NCBI GenBank assembly: GCA_030068145.1 | Contig: JAPJBO010000492.1 | Span: 62,001 to 126,000 of the forward strand | DNA length: 64,000 nucleotides | Reading direction: 5' to 3' | Origin: Diplonema papillatum | Lineage: Eukaryota; Euglenozoa; Diplonemea; Diplonemida; Diplonemidae | In this document: positions 23,001 through 34,225 of the stretch, one piece after another | How the letters are laid out: every line of letters begins with the position of its first letter | Position numbering within the stretch: the stretch's first letter is position 1 | Made by a program: the position numbers and the translations under genes | Notes under the pieces: model-generated | What the model was told of the DNA's origin: nothing | What the model saw: the letters and a program-made list of their open reading frames with translations, nothing else | Databases searched by the model: none

Positions 23001-24467
23001 ATGTGTTCGTGGTGTCGGTCGCAGGAGTCTTTTTTGGCTAGCCAAAGAGAGTAAAAGAGTGAAAGAGTACGTACAGTAGTGAGTAGAGAAAAGAACGAGT
23101 GTAAAAGAATGGAGGTGGCACGAACTACCAGGCCAGCGGGGGCCACCGCAAAAAGATTTCTTACCTTTTCCTTATCCCTCAAAACCAGCACCAATAACAA
23201 CGACCCCCCTTTAGCCCAATGTTGCACCCCACTGGCGTCTGTTATATCGTCGAGCTTCACCTGCCTACTCAATCTCTCACCCGCAGGGCGAATCGACTAC
23301 TTCGGCAGCACCGTCAACGTGGCCGCTCGCATTGAGTCAAACGGTGTGGGTGGCTTCGTGGCGGTAGCCGCGGAGGCTGTGTCCGCGGCGCGGGGTTCGA
23401 ATTTGTCGACGTTTTACGAGACCACCCTGGGGGAAGTTAGCCTGAAGGGCGTCAGCGGGAAAACGGTGCTCAGTCTGCTGGTCCCCGAGAGCCTGCAGAA
23501 GCGGCAGAAGAAGGTGGATTTCAAGCTGAAGGACAGTCGTCGCCACCATGCAGTGTCGAACTGCAGGTCCGGCGGCGAGCGTTCTTCCGTCGGGAGTGCC
23601 GCTGCTTCCGGCCTCTTGCAGCCGACGGTACGCCTGCAGGAGAGGATGGAAAAGGTTGCGTCCGTGTCGGCTGCCCACGTTACGATCGCAATGAACGAAG
23701 ACAAAGAGACGTACGAGTGCCTGAGCATCATCAACGACCGTCTGGCCAGGATTGTCGGCTGCCTCGACAGGAGCGATGGGTCTGTCATTGCTGTTATTGC
23801 ATCGAGTGTAGCCTTGGGTTGGAACACGACGAAACGCACGACGGTGCACTTCGAGAGTGCCATGCATTTTGCGAACCTGCTTTGCGGTTCTCTGAAAGGC
23901 CAGTTGACGGAAGCAAACGGCAGAGTCAGCATGGGCCTCGCCACTGGCCCTGCCCTGTGCGGCAACGTCGGGACCGGGCACCAAAGGTTCGTTACCGTCA
24001 TTGGGCGGTGCGTGTCCCTGAGTGCGCAGCTCTGCGACGCGGCGCAGCTTCTCGGCACCTTTGCCCTGTACGCCAGCCCTGCGCTGAACCACTTCTTCCT
24101 GGGCATCCGGAGCAACTGCAAAGGCTTGGTCCGCCCTGTGGACTGTTGGCCGGTTGATACAAACGAGACGATTGACGTTTACGAGATTTCCGTCGCGACG
24201 CTGCAGGAATCGAACCTGAGCAGGTTGGTGCTTTCTCGCGAGGTGGCTTTGGAAGGGCAACCTGCAGAGGCGACTCTGTGGACGTGGTCCGACATGTATT
24301 TGGCGGCTTTCAAAGCTAAGGATTGGAAGACGATTCTGGTCCACGCTGAGGAGTCTTCCGACCCTGTGCTGGCCGCCGTCGCAGCGGTTATACGGGGCGA
24401 CTACTTCCTGCGGAATCCTTCTCTTAGTTGTGGAGGCTACCCCCAGGCTTCCCAGCGGTGCCCCTGA
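20043..24467 (+). CDS. Membrane adenylate cyclase A, two exons
   Basis: Class III cyclase making cAMP from ATP at a membrane. Exons are 20043-21342 and 23287-24467, phase 1 (GTATGT donor; CACCCGCAG acceptor), giving 826 residues. About six hydrophobic segments lie between residues 40 and 225. The catalytic domain begins near 318: FTDVVGST with metal Asp323, VKIIGDAF with Lys362 and metal Asp366. Across the splice, RIDYFGSTVNVAARIES carries Asp437, Asn444 and Arg448 with the spacing found in active cyclases. The Lys/Asp pair predicts ATP rather than GTP. A second cyclase-like domain (about 520-700, VSMGLATGPALCGNVG) lacks metal and transition-state residues. The closest sequence style I know is kinetoplastid/euglenozoan cyclase. 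The start was chosen by match to gene B. Confidence 0.9.
22613..22840 (+). mobile_element. Retroposon family A, full-length with 14-bp target duplication (A4)
   Basis: A 228-bp insertion in the cyclase A intron, bounded by CCCCTTTTCGACGT at 22599-22612 and 22841-22854. It starts GACGGATTCGCC and ends CGTTCTTGCAAACTC. No ORF. The cyclase B intron lacks it, which partly explains why intron A (1944 bp) is longer than intron B (432 bp). Confidence 0.85.
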
Positions 24468-26280
24468 TTGCGGTGACTGGACCTGCTGTCTGTGCGGCAA
24501 GTACCGCCCGCCAGAGGTTTCTTTCCGTCATGGGCCAGGCTACCCCAGGGTCCCGGTGTTCCCGGTTCGGTTTGAGAATCTTCGGGATCTCGTCCACGTG
24601 TTTGAAGGGCAAACAATAGTCGGTCTGAGGCTGCTTCGAAAACTGAGCATGCCACATCTGGCTGGGACACGATCGTACCTGTAGGACGCCGGGCCAAGCT
24701 GGGGGAAGGATAAACGGGGCACGCGCAGAAAAGAAGTGCAACCCCCATGAAAGCAGAAAGAGGAGAAGAAGAAGAAGCAGAGCGTCTGCATGCCCCCCCA
24801 TCCCCAGTGCTTCTGCAAAGACCCTCGTTCATTCGTTGGGCAAAGTGCACGTTGTAAACCAAGCAACGTCTTCCACACCAGAAAGCAAAGCCCCAAAGTC
24901 AGTTGTTTTGCTTTTCGCTGACGACTTAGTCAGCTGATCTGCTGGTCAGAACAAATCCTTGCCCCGTCGTTGCCTCATCATCTCGCACGCGGAGGAAGCG
25001 AGTCGCTCAGAGCCAGAATGCTCAGGAGGACACGCGATATCGATATAGCCACGACAGTTGGAGGGGAAGCCGCCCGATCAAATTCGTACTCCCTACTCTG
25101 GGTGTCGGCACAAACGGGTGTGGAGGTACTCTAGATATAGGTAGAGTTACTTGCTTCGACGTACCCCGCTATAAAACATTTGGGTGCCTTCGCGTTGCTT
25201 TGCAAGTCTCCTCCATGCAACGTACCTCCTAACCCGAGTTTGTCGTCTTCGGGTTGTTCCGTCAGCTGCGGCTCACCTATCCTGTCTTGAGCGTCTGCCC
25301 AAGACAGGTGAGCCATGACAGCAACTTGATGCCAGTAAATACGGAAGGGGGTGTGATTTGTTCGCATCCTTTGTCTCATGTCACACATTACGACATTCCG
25401 AGCTTCACCCACCTCAGGTGATCGCGAGGCGTGCACGGCGTATCACCGAGCTTGTTCCTTCACACTTCGTGCGTGGAGCGGCAATGAGGATGCGAGTTGC
25501 AACTCAACAGCCGGCGCCATTTTTTCACGTCACAATCAATCAAGTTTGCTGCCGAAAATTGATTGTGCATCATGTAAGCGTTCGACAAACTGTAACAGAT
25601 CTCCGGTGGAAACTGTGTATTTCTTTTTCGCCGAGCGGGCACGGTGAGTTGGAAGATCCAGCACCAATCAACACCAGTACAGTTTGTACCCCCTCCCCGA
25701 TGAGGGTGTGGTACACGGTGGAGTCCTGCTTCAGAAGATAGAGTTAAAGAGGATGTGTCCGCGTGCAGTTACAAAGTGGGTCTTTTCTCCTTTTTGTGGA
25801 ACGCTTACACCCGGCACGACACCCAGATTTCTGTTCTGTCCCTGTGCACAGCCGCCTCTACCCCTGGTTCTCTTCCACGAGTACCGCGCAATTACGTGCG
25901 AAAGGTTTCGCGTTTTAACAACGCAAAGCTTGCGGGTTCAGTTGACGGCAGTTTCGGAGGGCTCGTCCATCCCAGAATTGGCTCTGAGGAGCACCAGAAG
26001 GAAGGAGAAATTGTTCGGGTTGTTCGGTACCTTGGCGGAAGCAGACGGTCGCACCAGAACATTTCCGGTGTTGGGGCTTGCACTGATTCACGAAGTAACG
26101 GACGACCGGCACCAACTGGTCGACGGTGACGGAAAAATGATGTCGCGGTGGCAAAACACTCTTGTCCTTCGCGTGTACACGGTAGCCCCTCTCTGCGGGG
26201 ATTTCCCTGTGTATTAGCACCTGTTCGCCTGCGGCTTCGTTTTCTGTGGCACGCAAGGTTCCCTTTCGGTACACGGTGCA
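24468..26280. other. Intergenic between the cyclase genes
   Basis: No gene is supported. Frames on both strands stay open around 25890-26350 (for example + 25684-26217) without any domain, so they are left uncalled. A foldback F fragment (GTGGAGTCCTGC-TCAGAAGA) lies near 25715-25770. A run of about 20 C lies near 26372-26391. Confidence 0.4.
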
Positions 26281-26469
26281 CTGAGAGAGAAGGAGGGGGT
26301 GGCACGGAGGTGCTGCCATGTCCAGGCGTCTTGTTAAGAACCATCCATCCATCCATCAGCCGGCTGACCCTCCCCCCCCCCCCCCCCCCCCTCAGGCTAT
26401 TTTCACTGTGGAGGGGGGAGACGCTACCTGTCACACTCTAAGGTGGTCACCACGGTGGGCGGTCAAAAA

Positions 26470-26625
26470 AAAAGTTTTTTTTTTTGTATAAGCACCTGCT
26501 TTGTAGGAAATGCTTGAGGAGACTGCCAGTTGCGATAGATCAAAGGAGGTAAATGTGCTGTAGCCCACACGAAACACAGGTAACCCTGGGTTTAGTGGCG
26601 GGCGTAAGCCTCGAGTATTTTGCCC
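26470..26625 (+). repeat. Interspersed repeat B, internally deleted copy
   Basis: It has the standard start TTTGTATAAGCACCTGCTTT and the CACACGAAACACAGGTAA block, then jumps from GGCGGGCGTAAGC directly to CTCGAGTATTTTG, lacking the usual last third. Confidence 0.7.
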
Positions 26626-26820
26626 CAAATACCCCAAATACCACACTTTGGAAAATTTTTGTGGGCCCACTTTTGGCAGGGAATTTTGACCATTTCACCT
26701 TGGAGAATTTGACCACCCAGCCTCCAAGGCAACTGCACTGTAGAGGGGGGAGGGGGGGAGGGGGTCTGGTTTATCCGGCCATCCGGCCAAAGTGGCTGAT
26801 CCTTAACAAGAGCGCTGGCC

Positions 26821-27066
26821 ATGTCCCCCGCAGAAGGAGGGGGTGGCACGGAGGTGCTGCCATGTCCCCCGCAGAAGGAGGGGGTGGCACGGAGGTGCTG
26901 CCATGTCCCCCGCAGAAGGAGAGGGTGGCACGGAGGTGCTGCCATGTCCCCCGCAGAAGGAGGGGGTGGCACGGAGGTGCTGCCATGTCCCCCGCAGAAG
27001 GAGGGGGTGGCACGGAGGTGCTGCCATGTCCCCCGCAGAAGGAGGGGGTGGCACGGAGGTGCTGCC
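26821..27066 (+). repeat. 41-bp minisatellite, six units, upstream of cyclase B
   Basis: Six head-to-tail units start at 26821, 26862, 26903, 26944, 26985 and 27026, each beginning ATGTCCCCCGCAGAAGGAGG and ending GAGGTGCTGCC; a seventh is cut after 11 bases. Unit 3 has a substitution; the others are near identical. The array ends 115 bp before the cyclase B start. A single related unit lies at about 26287-26322. Because 41 is not a multiple of 3, every frame cycles through the array and open frames appear on both strands by periodicity. Confidence 0.92.
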
Positions 27067-27181
27067 ATGTCCCCCGCCCTCGGTTTTTTCAGCTATTCCG
27101 GAGACCCAAGTCGGTTTTCTTTTTGGAACAATCCATTCCTCCCGGAATAGGGGCGGGGGGAGAGCGGGGAGGAGGAAAATA

Positions 27182-30094
27182 ATGCCCGCCCGGGCATGGC
27201 TTGCGAGCCCGGAAAGAATGCCAGCGCGCGTGTGGTGCAAAGAACGCTGGCGGAAGTTCATAGAGATAGCTCTGCTCCCGGACGACGACGCCGACACGAA
27301 GGTGCGGAAGATGATGTTGACCCCCCTTTCCCTCCTCGTCAGCCTCGTGGTCCTGACGGTGCTTGTCAACGATTTGTTCTCCGTTTCCAAGGTGTACGCT
27401 GTGTACATCATAACGATGGTGTTCAGCACAGGGGTCTTCACCTACGTCACGATGGTGCGGTCGCTGACAATGAACGAGTTTTTGGTCTTCATGGTCGGGT
27501 TTGCGCTGCTTGTGATGATGTGGGACGTGCACGCTATGCAGATGTACGGGCAGCGGGGTTGGCCGCTCTTCGTCCTCGTCGTCGACGCGCTTCTGGTCTG
27601 CAAAGTGCGGAAAGAAGTCACCCTCCGGTACCTGACGCTCATGACGGCATGGCTCTGCCTGTGTGCTCTCGAAGAAGCGGTCCGGTTCGGGCTTTTTGAC
27701 ATCGGCGCGACCGATTCGCAGTACGAAGCCCTGCGGGAACTGGCGGCGTGCGAGAAGCCGCCCTGCGCCGCCGGCATCAAGGCGGTGAACTACTTGTTCA
27801 ACGCGTTCACCGTGTTCTTCGTCGACTACTACGTCACGCGAGGGTTCTCGTCGAGGCTCTTCGCCGAGCAGGCCAGGATGGAAACCGCGATTGCGACGGC
27901 TGACGAGGTGGCCAACGCGCTGGCAGAGTTCGACCTCGACTGCGCCGAAGCCGTGCTCGACGGCAACGACTCGCTCCCCGTACGGCTTTCCGACGGTTTC
28001 CGCAGCATCCTCGCGAACCTGAAGGCGTACCGGCCGTTCCTTCCGACCGCGCTGTTCGAACACGTGGACACCAGCTTCGACAGTGAGAACAGCTCCCCCG
28101 GCATGGCCCCGGGGCTTCTCAACAACTACGCTTGTCTCGTGTTCACCGACGTTGTCGGGTCGACGGCTATATGGGAGGCCAGCCCGGGGGCGATGAAGAA
28201 GGCGCTGCGGCTGCACAACAAGGTCATGCGCGCCTGCGCTACGGCGCACGATGGGTACGAGGTCAAGATCATTGGAGACGCGTTCATGCTGGCCTTCGGG
28301 TCCATCGTGAGCGGCCTCAACTTCGGCTTGGACGTGCAGCAGCGGCTTCTGGATGCGGCGTGGCCGCCTGCACTGTACGAGCTCCCGCAGTGTGCGAAGG
28401 AAGATGACGTCTGGGGGGGCTTGACGGTGCGCATCGGCGTTAACTACGGGGAGGTGGACATCGAGCTCAATGATATCACAGGTGTGTGTATTCTCTGCCT
28501 TCACAGCGAGTGTCATGCACGCACGACGTGTTTATAGTGAAACTATGTATTGTTGTCTTCGTGTTCGAGAATACGGAAGACTGGGACGACTGGTGCACAG
28601 CACAACTTGCATCCTCGTTTTCGCGTTTTCCTTAGCATAGCTGCGTCGGCAGATTCTTGGTGGAACTGGCGAGGGCAGTCGTGTGCTTGCCGGTTGATCG
28701 TCTTCCCACTTGTATTTACCCTATGTCACTTTCGTCGGCAATTCGGATCAACTGCCAAAACACGCTGCCTAATACTTTGGGCCTGCACAATGCATTGAAG
28801 GGCAACCCGCAAGCTTTTAGTACAAAAACCCCGGAATTTCAAGCGAACTTCAGCTCTAAAAAGTATCAGCTTTGGCGCCTGTCCCCAGCTTCAGCCATAA
28901 ACCACACCCGCAGGGCGAATCGACTACTTCGGCAGCACCGTCAACGTGGCCGCGCGCATTGAGTCGTCAGGTGTGGGTGGCTTCGTGACGGTGGCCGCGG
29001 AGGCTCTGTCCGCAGTCCGGGGCTCGGCGTTGCTGACGTTCCACGAGACCAGCCTTGGGGAGATTGCCTTGAAGGGCGTCAGCGGGAAAACGACTCTCAG
29101 TCTGCTGGTCCCTGAGAACCTGCAGAAGCGGCAGGAGAAGGTTGGCACCAAGCTCAAGACGGGCCGCCGGAGGGGTGCAATGTCGAACGACAGGTCCGCC
29201 GAGACGCGTTCTTCCATCGGAAGTGTGGCCGTGTGTGGCCTCTTGCAGCCGATGGTACGCCTGCAGGAGAGGATGGAAAAGGTTGCGTCCGTAACTGCTG
29301 CCCGCGTCACGATCGCAATGAACGAAGACAAAGAGACGTACGAAGGCCTGAGTATCATCAACGATCGACTCACCAGGATTCTAAGCTGTGCCGACCGGAG
29401 TGACGGGTCTGTTCTCGCCGTAGTCGCGTCAAGTGTAGCCTTGGGTTGGAACACAACGAAACGCACGACGGTGCACTTCGAGAGTGCCATGCATTTTACG
29501 AACCTGCTTTGCGGTTCTCTGAAAGGCCAGTTGACGGAAGCAAACGGCAGAGTCAGCATGGGCCTCGCCACTGGCCCTGCCCTGTGCGGCAACGTCGGGA
29601 CCGGGCACCAAAGGTTCGTTACCGTCATCGGTCGGTGCGTGTCCCTGAGTGAGCAGCTCTGCGACGCGGCGCAGCTTCTCGGCACCTTTGCCCTGTACGC
29701 CAGCCCTGCGCTGAACCACTTCTTCCTGGGCATCCGGAACAACTGCAAAGGCTTGGTCCGCCCTGTGGACCGTTGGTCGGTAGATACAAAGGAGACGATT
29801 GACGTTTACGAGATTTCCGTTGCGACGCTGCAGGAATCGAACCTGAGCAGGTTGGTAGTCTCTCGCGAGGTGGCTTTGGAAGGGCAACCTGCAGAGTCGA
29901 CTCTGTGGACGTGGTCCGATGAATATGCAGCGGCTTTCGAAGCTAAGGATTGGAAGACGATCCTGGCCCACGCTGAGGAGGCTTCCGACCCTGTGCTGGC
30001 TACCGTCGCAACGGTTTTACGGGGCGACTACTTCCTGCGGAATCCTTCCTGCAGTTCTGGAGGCTACCCCCAGGCTTTCCACCGGTGCCCCTGA
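27182..30094 (+). CDS. Membrane adenylate cyclase B, tandem paralogue of A
   Basis: Exons are 27182-28481 and 28914-30094, exactly the lengths of gene A (1300 and 1181 bp), with the same phase 1 junction inside the catalytic domain; 826 residues. Six membrane segments, the metal aspartates (FTDVVGST, IIGDAF), the adenine-selecting Lys and Asp and the Asn/Arg of TVNVAAR are all kept, so it should be active. The second cyclase-like domain is degenerate as in A. Conservation is highest from about residue 220 to the splice and in the late C-terminal part; the membrane region and the linker after the first catalytic domain differ more. The frame continues upstream through the minisatellite to 26843, but that extension is low-complexity and absent from A, so I use ATG 27182. 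Confidence 0.9.
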
Positions 30095-30230
30095 TCGCGT
30101 GGCAGGACCTGCTCCGGCGGCGTTGGCACCGTACCCCAGAAGCTCCCTAGAGGCTCTGTAGCTGCTTGGCGATGGCGGTTTGCGGGAAGATAACTTCCTC
30201 TTGAATCCTTCGTCCCAGTCTTTCAGGCTG

Positions 30231-30890
30231 GCGGTGTGCATCCCGCGTTGAGGGTGCGTGGCGTCTCCCCCGACGACCATGCACGATTGAGACTGGATCT
30301 TGTTGTGACAAGGACGTTGCAAGTCATGTGCACCGATCCTGAGTATTTTTGCCCGACCAGAACGGCTGTGTCGACGTCGATGCCGTCACTCGCACACCCA
30401 CACGGTGACGAGGCGGCACCGCCCCGCGACGGAACGACCTACGCCCGCCTTAGAAGTACTAAGTGGTAGTCCGGCGACCGGAAATCCCGGCACTCCAACT
30501 CGTCTCGCTCTCTTTCTCACAGTCCTGCATGCTGTCGGTGTGCATATCCCGCGCTGGGAGTACGTGACTCTCTCCCGAAGAACATGCACGATTGAGGTCG
30601 GATCTTGTTGAAGGTGCCTACCTGTGACAAGAACGTTGTAAGTCATGGAAGCTCAGCATCCGTTTTTGTCATATGTGTACCGATCATGAGTATTGTCGTC
30701 CAGCCAGAACGGCCTCCGCTGTGTCAACGTCAACGTCGTCACACACCGCATGGTGACGAGGCCGCGGCCCGCACCGAGCCTCCAACGGAACGACCTACGC
30801 CCGCCTTAGAAGTAAGGGGTAGTAGTGAGGCGATCGGAAGCTCTGTCGGAAAGATGGTCCCTGCACTCCAACTCGCCTCTCTCTCTCACT
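30231..30890 (+). repeat. Two-unit tandem duplication after cyclase B
   Basis: The order of blocks recurs: GGTGTGCAT-CCCGCG, CATGCACGATTGAG, ATCTTGTTG, CACGGTGACGAGGC (or GCATGGTGACGAGGC), GGAACGACCTACGCCCGCCT and CACTCCAACTCG. They appear first at 30231-30525 and again at 30535-30890. Divergence is moderate and there is no ORF. Confidence 0.65.
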
Positions 30891-33655
30891 CTCTGTTTTT
30901 CGTCATGTGCACTTGTCGGACGGCAAGCAGATGGGTTTGTCACGTGCTCGTCATTCGCGGGCAAAACGCTTGCAGGCCTCTCAGTTAACCCCCCTCTCCC
31001 CTTCTGCCAATTCTTCGTGCACGCTGCGGTCCTGCAAGCAAGCCCGGTGTTTTGGCCATAAAATGACTGCTGATGAGTGCATGCGATGTATCTGTGGACC
31101 ACTGTAGCGTTTTCAGCAGACTTCCTATCCTATGCGGGCCCCGATCGAGCAACACACATGATCATCGTTTCCGGATCGTGTGCGGCCACCCAGGAACTTT
31201 TCCGGATCGGGCGACGACCGTACCGACGCAAGGACTCCGTGTTAAAGGTTTGGAGCGAGAATTTTGTGCCGGAAGAACGCCGGAAAAGCCAAAAAGAAAA
31301 ACGTTTCCAGTCGGGCATCAACGACCGTTGAACACTGCAACGTGTCAATATTTTTGGGTTCGAAGCAAATTTTGAACCTGAGGGACGCGCACGCCGGTTG
31401 TATTTCGGACCGGAATAGCCGAAAAGCAAGCGTTTTCCGGCTTTCCCATCCTGATGCGCGCAAAACAAAAGGACTCGACTCGCAAGGCGCACCCCCGAGA
31501 GACGCGTAGTGCGATCATGAATTCTCTCACATCACACACGCAGTCACGAACAACCGTACTGGGGACCAACCCAGCTTCTCGCCGGTGTCCGCCTCGGGAA
31601 AAGGAATGGGAACTTACAACAGTACAGAGTTGCAGGCTTTGCAAATTTAAAGTGTTGACCAAGCGTACAGTGGGAGGAATTGAGCTCGCCACCGCGTTAA
31701 AGCGGCGGACCACTTGTCTGCGGCGTCCTCCAATCTGCAGTGTCTTTTCGTGTGTTTGTGTGTTTTGTTTGTTTTTGAATCCGAAGTGGCCCACGAATAC
31801 AGGAGCCAGAATCGAAAACCTCCCCCGCCCTTACGGGAGAAAAAAAAAAGCGAAGAGGAAGAAGCTCCTTTTTTTTAGCTCCCCCCCTTTCACCGGTACA
31901 ACTGCTGCTTGCGGACGACTGCGTGGCAGAGCTCTTCGTCGCCATGAGGTTGTAAATTTGTTGCATTAGTGTGATTGTCAGGCCTTCGACTACCCTGAGC
32001 AACGCACTATACCACAAGCCATGAGGTCTTACGAGGAGCGGAGTCGCTGCCTACTGCAGGGCAACGACTCTGTGCTCACGTCTGCCCTGAGTGTGCTGTC
32101 TGTACACGGTGGGATTTTCTCTGATTGCCTCACAGCGACACTCATGTAAGGGACCTCTGAGCGGTTGTACCTATTGTGAAGTCTTTCCTTTTGTTATTTG
32201 TCCCCACGTTCGCGCTTGTTTCTCCTTCGTGCCGTCAGTGTGCCGAAGTCCCTCCTTTGTACAGTTCCTTGAGGAACAGGATTGGGTCTTTTGCTGCTTA
32301 GCAACCGACCTCAATGAGCTGGCTATTGCGTGCAGCTGAACCGAAGGAAGGATGGTGGAGGAGCGGACCTTTGCCGCCACGTCTTCCCCCGAAATCATTC
32401 ACAACACAAATGGGAGCACATGGGGCAGTGTGGCCTGATCGTTCCAGCTCGTCGTGCCTTGTCTCTGAGCCAGTCCTAGTCCTCGTCGTCTGACCGACCT
32501 AATTCATTGATCGGAGAGCCTCAGAATCCACGATGCAAAAAAGGCCGAACCTAAGAAAACCTACCGAGCATATTTTAAACCTGAGAGGGATTTTGGCTCG
32601 GAAGGAAATAATGGCTATGTGGCTGGGCCAAGAAGACAATCTTCGGCAAGTACGGACTATTAGGCCGCATACGGGAGGCGACGTGTCGTTCCCGTCCATG
32701 CACTTTCAAAGGCCAGTCACCGCTGCGATATGTTCCGTTAATTTTTTGTTCCAGGTCTCACATACGTGAATCAAGGGAGCCGACTGTAGAACCCAATTCA
32801 ACGGCCTTCAATCCGTGGACTTGAAGCGAACTACGCTCTCATTTATCCACGTGCACAGGCCATTTCCCAGGCTCCTTTGACTGTTTACCAAGCATGCAAT
32901 TGTGCGGAGGGTGCAAGAACCTCGTCATCACCAAAAGCAGCGCTTCTTTTTGGCCGTCAGCCGGTCCATCCTCTCCTGGTGTACCGGGATAGTTTCAGGT
33001 CAGAATGCAGAATATCTGTTGCCGTGGCCTGAAAAGTAGGGACTACCCCTTCGATCGTGCCGTGTCGTGCTTCAGGCACTTGCGCTAGCACTGCGTTGTT
33101 GGTACTAAAAATTAGCAGCTGGGAGCGTACCACACGAAACTTACCAAAGTGGGTGAGTGTTCCTCTAGTGCGCGCAAACATGATCGTTTAACATGCGCAA
33201 CCGTTCGGTGTTCTCTTCAGTACAAGTGCTGCAACCGTACCGCGCCAGGGATTATCCCGCATGGTTGAAAAAAGGTTTCTTCGCCAAAAAAAGTGTTCTC
33301 AAAACAGGTCGGTTAAAAAGGTTTCTTAACCACACGAATTTCTGGTGAAACCTTTTTTGTGCTTGCAAGGCCAGTGACACGGAGGCTAGAGGACCCGCAA
33401 GACCCACAGGTGGGGTCTACAACAAAGGTGGCGAAGCAGCAACACTCCCACGAAGGTCGCACACCAGTATTACAGGTCATGGTCATCAAAAAAAAAACGT
33501 GGAAAAAAAATCTTTCCGGCCATGCTACAGACTTTTTAACCATGCTTTTCCCGAAATTCGGGGATTAGAATAGTCCCTGTGCTGCGCGAACAAAAGAAAA
33601 GCAACTTCCCCAAGCTCTCTTCTCGTCATTCTCATCATGGCAGTCTGCGTGTGAC
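30891..33655. other. Gene-free stretch
   Basis: Nothing with protein or RNA gene character is recognised on either strand. One dispersed repeat (J, copy 2) lies at 31948-32019. Several A-rich and C-rich runs occur (for example 31842-31880). Confidence 0.45.
31948..32019 (+). repeat. Repeat J, copy 2
   Basis: Nearly identical to 8573-8648, including GTGTGATTGTCAGGCCTTCG. The likeness ends abruptly at ACCACAAG on the right. Confidence 0.65.
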
Positions 33656-33659
33656 AAGT

Positions 33660-33882
33660 TTGTTTTTTGTATAAGCACCTGCTTTGTAGGAAATACTTGA
33701 GGAGGCTGCCAGCTGCAAAAGATCAAAGGAGGTAAATGTGCTGTAGCCCACACGAAACACAGGTGAATCTGGGTTTAGTGGCGGGCGTAAGCGTTCAACA
33801 AAAAAGACCCATTTTGTAGTTGTATTGTTTCTCCCCCTCTAGCCTCCTTCGAAGTAAGCACAAGGCAGCCCCTCGAGTATTT
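33660..33882 (+). repeat. Interspersed repeat B, full-length copy
   Basis: Same block order and length as the copy at 16752-16985, ending CCCCTCGAGTATTT. The LSU rRNA fragment begins a few bases after its end. Confidence 0.75.
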
Positions 33883-33894
33883 CCTCGTTACGCT

Positions 33895-34225
33895 GGCTGG
33901 CGGGGCTTCCGCTCAGCGGAAGCGAAAACTGTTGGGGCTCTGATGGTCTGCGTCCTGAAATCCCAACGTCTGACGTGCAAATCGCTCGTCAAAGCTGGGT
34001 AGAGGGGCGAAAGACCCATCGAACCATCTAGTAGCTGGTCCACTCCGAAGTTTCCCTCAGGATAGCTAGAACCAAAACAGGGAGTTACGCCAGGTAAAGC
34101 GAATGATTGGAGGCATTGGGGAAATCGCTTCCTCGACCTATTCTCAAACTTTTAAATGGGCGTGAGCGGGGTTACTTCATTGAACCCTGACGTAGATCCT
34201 GGTTCTACGTGGGCCACGTCTATCG
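33895..34225 (+). pseudogene. LSU (28S-type) rRNA gene fragment
   Basis: Domain II of eukaryotic large-subunit rRNA can be read along the + strand: TCTGACGTGCAAATCGCTCG, GTAGAGGGGCGAAAGACC, ATCGAACCATCTAGTAGCTG, TCCGAAGTTTCCCTCAGGAT, GGTAAAGCGAATGATTGGAG, CCTATTCTCAAACTTTTAAA and GTGGGCCACG. These universally conserved strings make the identity firm. The rest of the LSU, the SSU and 5.8S are absent, and the sequence leaves the rRNA consensus after about 34225, so it is an isolated fragment. It is less decayed than the antisense piece at 15570-15830 but covers the same region. Confidence 0.88.

Noticed and set aside
26843-27181. N-terminal extension of cyclase B through the minisatellite
   Set aside because: Absent from cyclase A, low complexity, and ATG 27182 aligns with the start of A.
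26592-27441. Open frames on both strands through the 41-bp minisatellite
   Set aside because: Repetitive Pro/Cys/His-rich translations produced by the array's periodicity.
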